Positions 10,016-17,510 of a stretch of DNA of 64,000 nucleotides are shown piece after piece (within the stretch, counting starts at the first letter, position 1; each line of letters opens with the position of its first letter). The stretch comes from Bacteroidota bacterium (GTDB lineage Bacteria > Bacteroidota > Bacteroidia > Bacteroidales > SKPS01). The DNA lies in NCBI GenBank assembly GCA_022709695.1, contig JAKLII010000007.1, positions 124,001-188,000 of the forward strand, in the 5' to 3' direction. The notes below the pieces were generated by a model. The model did no database searches, was not told the origin of the DNA, and worked only from the letters and a program-made list of their open reading frames with translations. A program made the position numbers and the translations under genes.

Positions 10016-10639
10016 ATGAAGATTCCGGAAAGAAAAAAGATTGCAGCAGTGGGAGTTTTCTGCGGCTCCTCTGTTGGGGCGGATGAGGTGTATGCGCGTG
10101 TTGCCGCAGAAACCGCAGCCGTGCTTGCCGAAGCGGGTATTACCATGGTGTACGGAGGTGGCAACATCGGGCTGATGGGGGTGATGGCCGATGAGATGCT
10201 CAGAAGGGGAGGAAGGGTGGTTGGCGTGATTCCGGAACAGCTGCTGGCAAAGGAACTGGCACACAAAGGGGTGCAGCAGATGCATGTGGTAGATGGGATG
10301 AATACCCGTAAGGCGCTCATCTGGGAGCTCTCGGATGCCTTTGTGGCCCTTCCCGGCGGATATGGCACCCTGGATGAGATTTTTGAGATGCTCACCCAGT
10401 TCCAGCTGGGCATCTCCGACAAGCCCTGTGCCCTGCTGAACGTGAACGGCTATTACGATCTGCTGGTAAAGCAGCTCGACTACTTCGTGCAGGAGCGGTT
10501 TCTCCGGAAAGAGCATCGCGATCACCTGCTGGTATGCAGCGATCCTGCCAATTTGCTGCCGCTGCTCATCTCTGCCGGTACCCTGGAAAACACAAGTCAG
10601 GACTGGATTGAAGCACTCAAAACCCATAACCGTTACTGA
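10016..10639 (+). CDS. LOG family (TIGR00730) nucleotide 5'-monophosphate phosphoribohydrolase
   Basis: A 207-residue Rossmann-fold protein of the LOG family, whose studied members hydrolyse nucleoside or cytokinin-riboside 5'-monophosphates to base and ribose 5-phosphate. The signature residues are present: VYGGGNIGLMG at 45-55 and PGGYGTLDE at 113-121, which forms the active site. The start at 10016 (MKIPERKK) is set by the promoter just upstream; the frame is open further upstream but overlaps manA. The next gene starts one base after its stop, so they are likely cotranscribed. With the kinase and deaminase that follow, it suggests a small nucleotide-salvage operon. Confidence 0.92.
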   Translation: MKIPERKKIAAVGVFCGSSVGADEVYARVAAETAAVLAEAGITMVYGGGNIGLMGVMADEMLRRGGRVVGVIPEQLLAKELAHKGVQQMHVVDGMNTRKALIWELSDAFVALPGGYGTLDEIFEMLTQFQLGISDKPCALLNVNGYYDLLVKQLDYFVQERFLRKEHRDHLLVCSDPANLLPLLISAGTLENTSQDWIEALKTHNRY

Positions 10640-10640
10640 A

Positions 10641-11198
10641 ATGAAAGTGATAGGCATAACAGGCACCCTGGGAGCCGGAAAAGGAACTGTGGTGGAGTAT
10701 CTGGTGGCCCGTCACGGCTACCACCACTATTCGGTAAGGGGGTACCTGCTTAAGGAGATCAGCCGGCGCAATCTGGTACCCAATCGCGACAGCATGGTGC
10801 TGGTGGCCAATGAGTTGCGGGCAAAGAACTCCCCTGCCTTTATCATCGAAGAGTTGTACAGAGAAGCGGTTGCGCTGGGAAGGAACTGCATTATCGAAAG
10901 CATACGCACCCCCGGAGAGGCGGAATCGCTGCGAAAAACCGGCAACTTCGTACTGCTTGCCGTAGATGCCGACCCGGTGGTCCGATATAAGAGGATCTTT
11001 TCTCGCGGTTCGGAAACCGACCAGATCGATTTTGAAACCTTCCTGGCCAATGAAGCCCGCGAGATGGATTCTGCAGATCCGAATCATCAGAATCTGCGCA
11101 AATGCATCTCGATGGCCGATCTGGTGCTGCTGAACAATGGCACCATCAGCGAGTTGCATGGCAGGTTGGAGGAATGGGTTCGTGAAGGAGTGTTGTGA
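10641..11198 (+). CDS. P-loop (deoxy)nucleoside monophosphate kinase-like protein
   Basis: A 185-residue protein with a Walker A loop GTLGAGKGT at residues 8-16, and a fold reminiscent of adenylate kinase, dephospho-CoA kinase and phage dNMP kinases. The stretch FIIEELYREA...CIIESIRTPGEAE, followed by VLLAVDADPVVRYKRI, is typical of this group, in which the region after ESIR contacts the substrate. The substrate cannot be read from sequence. A dCMP deaminase-like gene directly downstream favours a deoxynucleotide. ATG at 10641, one base after the LOG stop, indicates translational coupling. Confidence 0.8.
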   Translation: MKVIGITGTLGAGKGTVVEYLVARHGYHHYSVRGYLLKEISRRNLVPNRDSMVLVANELRAKNSPAFIIEELYREAVALGRNCIIESIRTPGEAESLRKTGNFVLLAVDADPVVRYKRIFSRGSETDQIDFETFLANEAREMDSADPNHQNLRKCISMADLVLLNNGTISELHGRLEEWVREGVL

Positions 11199-11203
11199 TT
11201 TGT

Positions 11204-11234
11204 AAATGGTTAATGGTAAATGGTTAATGGTAAA
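11204..11234 (+). repeat. Short tandem repeat, 14-bp unit
   Basis: Two and a bit copies of AAATGGTTAATGGT between the kinase stop and the deaminase ribosome-binding site. It is a low-complexity intergenic tandem with no coding role seen. Confidence 0.6.
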
Positions 11235-11239
11235 GGAGG
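11235..11239 (+). promoter_or_regulatory. Shine-Dalgarno site (GGAGG) deciding the deaminase start
   Basis: GGAGG with a 7-base spacer to the ATG at 11247. An ATG at 11241 is too close, so MNQEEK is the preferred start. Such a strong Shine-Dalgarno site is uncommon in this phylum and in this window. Confidence 0.5.
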
Positions 11240-11246
11240 AATGGAT

Positions 11247-11750
11247 ATGAATCAGGAAGAGAAACCTTATGTGCGCCCAACATGGGATGAGTATTTCATG
11301 GAGATTGCCCGCACGGTGGCCAAGCGTGCCACCTGCGACCGGGGCCGGAGCGGCTGTGTGATTGCCCGTGACCGGCAGCTGCTGGTATCGGGGTATGTGG
11401 GTTCACCGGTGGGGTTGCCCCATTGCGACGAGGTGGGGCACCAGTTCAAGAAGATGACCCACGAGGATGGCAGCGTTACCCAGCACTGTGTGCGTACGGT
11501 CCATGCCGAACAGAACGCCATCTGCCAGGCCGCCAAACTGGGCATCGCCCTAAGCGGATCCACCCTCTATTGCCGGATGACCCCCTGCCGTACCTGCGCC
11601 ATGCTCATCATCAACTGCGGCATAGAAAGGGTGGTGTGCGAATTCCGGTACCACGCCGGCGGCGAATCGGAAGCCATGTTCAGGGATGCCGGCATCACCC
11701 TGCATTATGTGAACGAGGAGGTGCTGGAGTATAAGGGACAGAAGGGGTAA
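11247..11750 (+). CDS. dCMP deaminase / zinc-dependent cytidine deaminase-like protein
   Basis: A 167-residue zinc deaminase. The HAE motif is at 86-88 (zinc ligand His and proton-shuttle Glu) and PCRTC at 113-117 supplies the two cysteine ligands. The insertion between the first strand and HAE, with H59-C60 and the segment HQFKKMTHEDG, resembles dCMP deaminases of the ComE/T4 type, which convert dCMP to dUMP for thymidylate synthesis. Together with the upstream P-loop kinase it makes a coherent deoxynucleotide pair. The gene ends right at an 8-bp microsatellite: the TAA at 11748 is followed at once by the repeat. Confidence 0.9.
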   Translation: MNQEEKPYVRPTWDEYFMEIARTVAKRATCDRGRSGCVIARDRQLLVSGYVGSPVGLPHCDEVGHQFKKMTHEDGSVTQHCVRTVHAEQNAICQAAKLGIALSGSTLYCRMTPCRTCAMLIINCGIERVVCEFRYHAGGESEAMFRDAGITLHYVNEEVLEYKGQKG

Positions 11751-11816
11751 TGTGGAAATGTGGAAATGTGGAAATGTGGAAATGTGGAAATGTGGAAATG
11801 TGGAAATGTGGAAATG
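11751..11816 (+). repeat. 8-bp microsatellite (TGTGGAAA) about 8 copies
   Basis: Perfect tandem of TGTGGAAA, 66 bases, starting on the base after the deaminase stop codon. It lies outside coding sequence, so copy-number change would alter the 3' untranslated region only. Confidence 0.95.
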
Positions 11817-11917
11817 CTGAGCCAGGCGAGCGTAGCGAGTCCCGGGAGCGAAGCGATCCGGGATTGAGTGCTTCGCACCCTCAACTACCTCAACCTCCTC
11901 AACCATCTCAACCTTAA
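11817..11917. repeat. Palindromic and CTCAAC-type low-complexity intergenic repeats
   Basis: GC-rich imperfect palindromes (CCCGGGAGCGAAGCGATCCGGG and GCGAGCGTAGCGAG) followed by repeated CTCAAC words (11879-11915). The same CTCAAC words occur at 17,485-17,528. No gene is seen in 11,751-12,082. Confidence 0.6.
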
Positions 11918-11924
11918 CACGGGA

Positions 11925-11987
11925 TTTGTGTGCAGCAAAAAAATCCTTACATTTGATCCTCAGAAAGCCGGAAGGGAGGTTTTCGGA
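11925..11987 (+). repeat. Direct repeat copy A carrying a TAnnTTTG promoter element
   Basis: TTTG at 11925-11928, 19 bases, then TACATTTG at 11948-11955, followed by ATCCTCAGAAAGCCGG and GGGAGGTTTT to about 11987. The part from 11948 recurs at 13127 and 15028, in the same orientation and each time upstream of a plus-strand gene. Confidence 0.7.
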
Positions 11988-12028
11988 CAGTCAGGCGTTT
12001 TGCACCGTTCTGAAACGACAGAGTCCTG

Positions 12029-12057
12029 TTGAATAACAGGAAAAAATGGTAAATTTG
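12029..12057 (+). promoter_or_regulatory. -33/-7 promoter of the Fic antitoxin gene
   Basis: TTG at 12029-12031, 18-base spacer, TAAATTTG at 12050-12057; the antitoxin ATG is 25 bases downstream. Confidence 0.45.
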
Positions 12058-12082
12058 TAGTGGACACTGAAACCTGAAAAAT

Positions 12083-12304
12083 ATGTTCAACACCATAGAA
12101 ATAGATCGAACTAACCTGACCATCATGGGGGTGAAATTTTCAGACTTGAAAACCCTGGAGAGCACTGCAAATGCTTTAGGAAGCAATATGTTTGAAGGGT
12201 TTAATCCAACTCCGAAGGGAATTGAAATAATCAGGGACTATGTGACAGGCAAAATATCACTGACAGAACTTGTGACAATCGCCAAACAAAAAGCCTATGT
12301 ATGA
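12083..12304 (+). CDS. Class I Fic antitoxin, VbhA-like
   Basis: A 73-residue protein resembling the antitoxin of Fic AMP-transferases. It holds the inhibitory-helix motif (S/T)xxxE(G/N) as SNMFEG at residues 34-39, where the Glu normally blocks ATP placement in the Fic active site. The context around it (ANALGSNMFEGFNPTPKG) resembles VbhA, and the C-terminal half (IEIIRDYVTGKISLTELV) has the usual small helical pair. Its stop overlaps the start of a Fic coding remnant, the normal antitoxin-toxin arrangement. The toxin is deleted and frame-broken, so the antitoxin is orphaned. It is more AT-rich than the core genes around it. Confidence 0.85.
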   Translation: MFNTIEIDRTNLTIMGVKFSDLKTLESTANALGSNMFEGFNPTPKGIEIIRDYVTGKISLTELVTIAKQKAYV

Positions 12305-12514
12305 TTCTTACATCATATACACCCATTCAGAGAAGGAAACGGACGAGCACAAAGAGAGTTTATAAGATTGTTGGCTTTGGGAAAAGGTTTGACCTTAAAC
12401 CTCAACCCATCAGACAACAAAAGTGTTTACGAACAGTATATGAAAGGGACGATTGAGAGTGACGTAGGAACCTTGACAGAGTTAATTTTTGAACTGATGG
12501 CGACTGACAGATGA
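12297..12514 (+). pseudogene. Fic toxin remnant, internal deletion with frameshift, active-site motif retained
   Basis: The ATG at 12297 overlaps the antitoxin stop and begins MYDSYI, like the start of small Fic proteins, but this frame stops after 22 codons. From 12317 another frame reads IHPFREGNGRAQREF and continues to a TGA at 12512-12514. HPFREGNGR is the canonical Fic catalytic motif HPFx(D/E)GN(G/K)R, followed by the expected helices. The middle of a normal Fic domain, roughly 100 residues, is absent. I infer an internal deletion, with its joint near 12312-12319, that also shifted the frame. No active toxin can be made from it. Confidence 0.85.
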
Positions 12515-13120
12515 GAGGAAGAACAGTCCTAAGGCTTCGTGGGGTTGTGGGATGAAGCCCTGTCAATAACATCCTTTCTGATCTACAGCCAACAGGCCGT
12601 GGCAATGGATTTCTGCAGATCAAAACAAATCATTGAATACCATCAGTTACCCCGGCTTCAACCCGGGGGTGGTGGCGCACCTCTTAACGCGGGCTTTAGC
12701 CCAATTGGATTAAGGTACGCTGCTACGCAGCTAATGGTTCGCTGGGGCACTATAGTTGCTACAAAGATTACGCTCCTACGGAGCTACCAATATTACGCCC
12801 TGCGAACCGATGCAAAACCCGGAACCTTGTTTCTTGTTCCTTGTTTTTGTTCTTTGTTCCTCGTTCATTGAACCTTGACCCTGATACCTTGATCCTGAAA
12901 CCTGGTTCTTAAAACCACTCGCTTACGGGCACTCAAGCGCCGTAGGCGCAACACACAGTAACCGTGGACAACGTCCACGGTCTGAAAATCCTCCCACACC
13001 TTTCAGTCCTAGAAGGGCGACAGAGAATACTCGCGAATCCATCTGACACTGTTTACTACCTTTGTAGACCGAAGATGCCCCATTGCAAAATTTTCAGCCC
13101 CCTGTACACCCAATCTCAAA
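12515..13120. repeat. Mosaic of REP-like palindromes, no gene
   Basis: This 600-base stretch has no credible coding sequence. It holds a string of short hairpins of different types: GCTGCTACGCAGC (12718-12730), GCTCCTACGGAGC (12771-12783), TTGTTCC-type words (12826-12865), GCGCCGTAGGCGC (about 12940-12952), and a perfect ACCGTGGAC/GTCCACGGT hairpin (12961-12981). A TACCTTTG at 13057-13064 is promoter-like. Confidence 0.7.
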
Positions 13121-13126
13121 CTTGCG

Positions 13127-13166
13127 TACATTTGATCCTCAAAATACCTGAAGAGAGGTGTATAGG
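13127..13166 (+). repeat. Direct repeat copy B carrying a TAnnTTTG promoter element
   Basis: TACATTTG at 13127-13134 followed by ATCCTCAAAATACCTGAAG and AGAGGTGTATAGG. It is the most diverged of the three copies (others at 11948 and 15028). It lies 81 bases upstream of the lipoprotein gene at 13216 and may drive it. Confidence 0.65.
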
Positions 13167-13215
13167 CTAACTTCCATGTAGGGTCAGCATAAGAAATATC
13201 CTGCAAACCGAAAGT

Positions 13216-14790
13216 ATGGAAATAAATAGAAACATAGCATTACTTGTAATCCTAATTTTGCTTTTTGCATGTTCAATGGCTGATAGTAAAAAGGACTCCT
13301 CAGTTGTACATTTTGAGAGTGGATATACATTATATCAGGACACGATTTATGTGGACATACAAGGAGAAATGACGCATGCTTTGAAATACCATGAGAAGAT
13401 TTATGTTCTTTTTGAACAAAGAGTTCTTAAATATGGCGGATTAGGGAAAAGGTGGTTGTATATTTTTTCAAACGGACAGTTGGAAAGAAAGATTGATTGT
13501 CCCGAAGAAATGGAGACCTATTATTTGGATTTTTATGCAAAGAATGATAGTTTGATCTTGAAACCTTACATGCTCAAACAAAGTTATTACCTTGATTTAA
13601 TGAAGTTTCGATGGCTAAAAATAGACAAAACTGATGACTTAATATTTGAAGATGAGAAGTTCCAGGTATATTCTCTTAATTTTGGCGAATGGGGTGGAAA
13701 AACCTGGTTCAAAGAAAAAATGACAGGACAAGAATATGTATTGGAAGCTACAACACCCTTGGTTAATAAATTGGATTCATCTTATTACCTGACAAACTCA
13801 TATAGAGTATTGAAAATTATAAATCCTCGACTACTGAGTGAATGCAGTGAAGACATAACTTATGAAAATATTGAATCAAGAGGAAAATCATATTCATGGT
13901 ATGGCGAGCCAATAGGATTTAGTATTGAATATGAAGATACCGCAATCAACTATTGCGATTTTAACTATAAGTCACACATTGTTAGTTCGTTTGTATTTGG
14001 AAAGGAATTGTTGCATATCTACGAAACTGATACAGTAACTTACATTGCAAGACACAGGCGGTACTCGATAGAACCAATACAAAAAATCGTTGATGGTGTT
14101 AGTTTTTACAAATGGCATGACTCATACCGCTGTCCAAATTCTATTGGAAATAACGAGTTGTTGAAATTTCAAACAAAATATGAAAATTTGTATGGATTAA
14201 TGGAAATAAAGGATAACAATATTCACATACATTATATTTCCAATAAAGCAGAATTAGAACCGAAATCACTGGGCATCGCGCAAGCGGACAGCATTTTTAT
14301 AAAACGATTTAATTTAATTCTATCAGATTTGGGCAATTTGCATTTGAAAGATGTAGATTTAGCAGAGCAAAAGTGGAGAAGTTTTGACATTACGCCAAAC
14401 CATAAAATAGGTATAGATGAATACTATTATCCGAATCCAAATAAATTTATAATAGATACTGCCAAATCATATTTGATCCAGGAGGATTCTTTGATTTCAA
14501 ACTCAATCATTTATTATGCAACTAAAGAAAAGGAACTGATTCGCGTTGTGTCTTGTGATTGGGACGAAACAGATTACTTAGATTATTATGAAGAACATAC
14601 AAAAGAAGTATTTAGAAGAAAAATAACTTTTTTGGAAGATTATTTAACACGAACAATTGGAAAACCCACCAAAATTAAAGCAAAGAGGAATAATACGAAA
14701 AATAATTGGAAAACTTCGAATGGTTTTTCGATACTCTTAGAGTACACGAAGAATTCTGAAGGTATAAGATTGATTATTTATAAAGATTAA
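13216..14790 (+). CDS. Hypothetical lipoprotein, AT-rich orphan
   Basis: A 524-residue protein I do not recognise. The N-terminus is a lipoprotein signal (RNIALLVILILLFAC, lipid-attached Cys at residue 19), so it should sit in a membrane facing the periplasm or cell surface. The rest is soluble, rich in Tyr, Asp, Lys and Asn, and mostly beta-like in pattern (for example YTLYQDTIYVDIQGEM and KIYVLFEQRVLKYGG near the start), possibly a propeller-like fold. Codon use is visibly AT-biased compared with all neighbours, suggesting acquisition from elsewhere. It is bounded by direct-repeat copies B and C and has no functional partner nearby. The reading frame is intact over its whole length. Confidence 0.75.
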   Translation: MEINRNIALLVILILLFACSMADSKKDSSVVHFESGYTLYQDTIYVDIQGEMTHALKYHEKIYVLFEQRVLKYGGLGKRWLYIFSNGQLERKIDCPEEMETYYLDFYAKNDSLILKPYMLKQSYYLDLMKFRWLKIDKTDDLIFEDEKFQVYSLNFGEWGGKTWFKEKMTGQEYVLEATTPLVNKLDSSYYLTNSYRVLKIINPRLLSECSEDITYENIESRGKSYSWYGEPIGFSIEYEDTAINYCDFNYKSHIVSSFVFGKELLHIYETDTVTYIARHRRYSIEPIQKIVDGVSFYKWHDSYRCPNSIGNNELLKFQTKYENLYGLMEIKDNNIHIHYISNKAELEPKSLGIAQADSIFIKRFNLILSDLGNLHLKDVDLAEQKWRSFDITPNHKIGIDEYYYPNPNKFIIDTAKSYLIQEDSLISNSIIYYATKEKELIRVVSCDWDETDYLDYYEEHTKEVFRRKITFLEDYLTRTIGKPTKIKAKRNNTKNNWKTSNGFSILLEYTKNSEGIRLIIYKD

Positions 14791-15027
14791 AAGGGTAAGG
14801 AACAATTAATGCTGAACGCACAATAATAAAGCTTCGAACTGCGTCTGCCCGGGATGCGATGTCCAGCGCCGAAGTAAGCCTTCGGCAAGCCACAATCATA
14901 AGAATGGATTGAAATAAACATTCAAACATCTGTTCTACCCACAGCTTGGGTTGCGGGGGCACGGGGGGCGTCGCTTTCCCCAGATGTGACCCTGGGATTT
15001 TGCTGTTCAACTCATTAAAAGCTTCCG

Positions 15028-15068
15028 TACATTTGATCCTCAGAAGGCTGGATGGGAGGTTTTTTAAC
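15028..15068 (+). repeat. Direct repeat copy C carrying a TAnnTTTG promoter element
   Basis: TACATTTG at 15028-15035 followed by ATCCTCAGAAGGCTGG and ATGGGAGGTTTT; closely matches copy A at 11948. Confidence 0.7.
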
Positions 15069-15098
15069 AAACTGCTGTTATGCATGCGTGTTATGTGT

Positions 15099-15106
15099 TA
15101 CCTTTG
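15099..15106 (+). promoter_or_regulatory. Bacteroidota -7 promoter element (TACCTTTG)
   Basis: TACCTTTG 38 bases before the ATG at 15145; likely promoter of the T9SS type A protein. Confidence 0.45.
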
Positions 15107-15144
15107 AAGCACATTTCCTCCATATGAACCCCAAAATCCCCACT

Positions 15145-17175
15145 ATGAAAAAAACCCTTCTTGTGCTGTTGGTGGTGCTGTCCACCGGGCTGTATGGCCA
15201 GACGAAGTTTCAGAAAGTTATGGGTACGGTCTCCAACGACCGGAATTACCACCTGGCGGCCGGGCCGGACCGGACTCTCTATGCCACCGGCTATACCGAG
15301 TCGGTTACAGGGCACCTTACCGATGCTTTTCTGGTGAAATACAACCAGTTTGGTGAGGTGATCTGGGCCAAAACCTATGGGGATACCGGTGATGAAACCA
15401 ACTGGGACCTGATGGTCACCCAGAACGGCAATATCGTAGGGGTAGGCTACTCCGCCGGTATCAGCACCTATGAGGCCGGTATCATCACCCGGACCGATTC
15501 CGCAGGCAATGTGCTCTGGTCGCGGGGCATTGGAAGCACCCTCGGGAATGTGAACTTCTACCGCGTAATCGAAACCTCCGGCGGTGATCTCCTGGCAGCA
15601 GGCCTCACCTCAAGGTACGGACAGGACGATATGGTGCTGTGCAGGTTCACCTCTGCCGGTACGCTGCTGTGGAGCCATATCTACAAATCGGCGCAGGACG
15701 ATGAGGTGGTGGGCCTCATCGAAACCCCGCAGGGACATTTTCTGCTGGCAGGGATGACCAACGACGCCACCGGCGCCGGCAGCAGCGACTTCGCTGTGCT
15801 GAAAACCACCGCCACCGGCACCGTGATCTGGAAAAAACGGTATGGCGGAACCGGCGGCGACCGGCTGAACAGTGTAATGCAGATCGGGAATGCCTATTAT
15901 TTTACCGGATGGACTTCCACCGGTGGCATCGGCAACTACGATGCGGTGGTGATGAAAACCGATACAGCAGGCAGCCTCCTCTGGATCAAAGGGTACGGAA
16001 CGCTGCAGGCCGAAAGGGCATTCAATATGCTGTACGATACCCTCCAGAACAGCCTCATGATTGCGGGCTATACCGACTATTCCGATTCAACGACCAACAA
16101 CCGGAATACCTTCCTGATGCAGGTGGATATGAGCGGCACCATGAACTGGGCCCGAAGTTACGGTGGAAGTGGTACCGATGGCCACTGGCCCACAGGACTT
16201 GCCCAAAACGGGGATGCAGGATTTTATGTACTGGGCTGCACCAACACCTCCACCTTCAGCCCCGGCAACTACAGCCTGTACCTCATCAAAACCGACCCCG
16301 ACGGTCATACAGCCTGTAACCAGAAGAATCCGCAGTTTGCGCAGGCCACCATCACAGGGTGGACGGGTGTGCCGTTCGGCACTGACTCGGTGGTAACCCT
16401 TATCAGCCAGAACCTTACGGTAACCGGGGTTAACTGGACCCTCACCACAAACCCCTTGTGCTGCCAGCTGTATGCCCATGCAGGCCCCGCCGCGTCGGTG
16501 TGTCCGGGTGATTCAGTTCAAATTGGAACGCCACCCATACCGGGTTACTTTTATTCGTGGACCTACAACGGTAATTTGGTGGGCAGTCAGCCCATGATCT
16601 TTGTCCCTTCGGCCCAGGCCGGGAATTATTCACTCACGGCTGTGGCTCCGGGTGCTGCATGCATGGTGGGTAACAGCAGCGTTGTGGTAACCCAACTGCC
16701 GGCGCCCCCAAAACCGGTGATCACCTACGTAACCTCCCCGGGGAACTACCTCACTTCCAGTGCATCCACCGGCAACCAGTGGTACCTGAACGGGGTGCTA
16801 CTGCCGGGCGATACCGCGCAGATCTTCCACGCAGTACAGAGCGGATCCTACACCGTGGTGGTGACCAATACGGAGGGGTGCAGCACCACCTCCGACCCCT
16901 TGCAACACACTGCCATTGGAATTGAAGAAGCTGGTGGAGCATCGGGGTTCAGACTGTACCCGGTGCCAGCCCGCGGAGAGATCTTCCTGGAGACAGGAAG
17001 AGATGTGGAGGCGCTGAAAATCAATCTTTTAAATACAGCCGGTACCAGTATGATGGAGAAGACCCTCACCGGTATCAAAGCCGGTTCGGTGACAGAAATC
17101 CAACTTCCAGAACTGCCGGCAGGGGTGTATTTTGCAAACTTGGAGGGAAAGGTAGTCAGGGTGGTTTTGTATTGA
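15145..17175 (+). CDS. T9SS type A sorting-domain protein with propeller-like repeats
   Basis: A 676-residue secreted protein: signal peptide MKKTLLVLLVVLSTGLYGQ, then about seven repeats of 50-60 residues with the pattern DAFLVKYNQFGEVIWAKTYG ... GNIVGVGYS, predicted to form a beta-propeller. Ig/PKD-like domains follow (AGPAASVCPGDSVQIG; KPVITYVTSPGNYL). The last 80 residues (FRLYPVPARGEIFLE ... LPAGVYFANLEGKVVRVVLY) are a type A sorting domain, recognised by the type IX secretion machinery. The function beyond secretion is unknown. An upstream in-frame ATG at 15124 would add seven residues before the signal peptide; I prefer 15145. A -7 element lies at 15099. Confidence 0.88.
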   Translation: MKKTLLVLLVVLSTGLYGQTKFQKVMGTVSNDRNYHLAAGPDRTLYATGYTESVTGHLTDAFLVKYNQFGEVIWAKTYGDTGDETNWDLMVTQNGNIVGVGYSAGISTYEAGIITRTDSAGNVLWSRGIGSTLGNVNFYRVIETSGGDLLAAGLTSRYGQDDMVLCRFTSAGTLLWSHIYKSAQDDEVVGLIETPQGHFLLAGMTNDATGAGSSDFAVLKTTATGTVIWKKRYGGTGGDRLNSVMQIGNAYYFTGWTSTGGIGNYDAVVMKTDTAGSLLWIKGYGTLQAERAFNMLYDTLQNSLMIAGYTDYSDSTTNNRNTFLMQVDMSGTMNWARSYGGSGTDGHWPTGLAQNGDAGFYVLGCTNTSTFSPGNYSLYLIKTDPDGHTACNQKNPQFAQATITGWTGVPFGTDSVVTLISQNLTVTGVNWTLTTNPLCCQLYAHAGPAASVCPGDSVQIGTPPIPGYFYSWTYNGNLVGSQPMIFVPSAQAGNYSLTAVAPGAACMVGNSSVVVTQLPAPPKPVITYVTSPGNYLTSSASTGNQWYLNGVLLPGDTAQIFHAVQSGSYTVVVTNTEGCSTTSDPLQHTAIGIEEAGGASGFRLYPVPARGEIFLETGRDVEALKINLLNTAGTSMMEKTLTGIKAGSVTEIQLPELPAGVYFANLEGKVVRVVLY

Positions 17176-17510
17176 TGATCCGATCAACTGTTCAAAGATC
17201 AAAGATCAAAGATCAATAAGGAGCCCCCTCCAAAAACCGTTTTTTTTGTTTTTTCCATCTGACTAATTCAGGATCTGTTCGCTATGTGATTTTATCATAA
17301 GCACTTATGTCCCTGATTTCTGCAATATATTTTTCTCTCGCGGAAATCCGCTGAAATTTCGCTGAAAGGCGCTGAAATAACATTCTGCGGATTTCCGCGT
17401 GCTTTCTGCGGATTTCAGCGAGAAATTTTCCATCTGATTTTTTTGGGATCTGTTCGCTATGTGATTTTATCATAAGCACCTAAACAACTCAACTTCCTCA
17501 ACTATCTCAA
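17176..17510. repeat. Intergenic repeat block: 54-bp direct repeats around nested inverted repeats
   Basis: After short AAAGATC tandems (17195-17215) come two 54-bp near-identical direct repeats, 17251-17304 and 17426-17479, both containing GGATCTGTTCGCTATG and GTGATTTTATCATAAGCAC. Between them are inverted repeats: CGCGGAAATCCGC (17339-17351) with GCGGATTTCCGCG (17387-17399), and CGCTGAAAT with ATTTCAGCG. CTCAAC words follow at 17485-17528. No coding sequence is seen. Confidence 0.8.

Larger units (their letters stand above)
14791..15144. other. Intergenic region with hairpin, direct repeat C and promoter; no gene
   Basis: Holds a GCCGAAG/CTTCGGC hairpin (14868-14886), GC-rich unplaced sequence, repeat copy C (15028-15068) and TACCTTTG at 15099-15106, which is 38 bases before the next ATG. 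A 103-codon minus-strand frame crosses these elements and is not credible as a gene. Confidence 0.6.

Noticed and set aside
9955..10422. Upstream extension of manA by 156 codons
   Set aside because: The extension is antisense to the LOG gene and passes over both promoters. The family start MENARLKL at 9954 fits the promoter.
12539..12871. 110-codon plus-strand ORF
   Set aside because: It is made entirely of REP-like palindromes and simple words.
11948..15068. Integron cassette array with attC sites
   Set aside because: The three direct repeats lack paired R and L boxes of the RYYYAAC/GTTRRRY kind, the genes are not uniform in size or orientation to a site, and no integrase is present.
14774..15085. 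103-codon minus-strand ORF
   Set aside because: It spans a hairpin and repeat C, both of which look like non-coding elements; no domain is seen.
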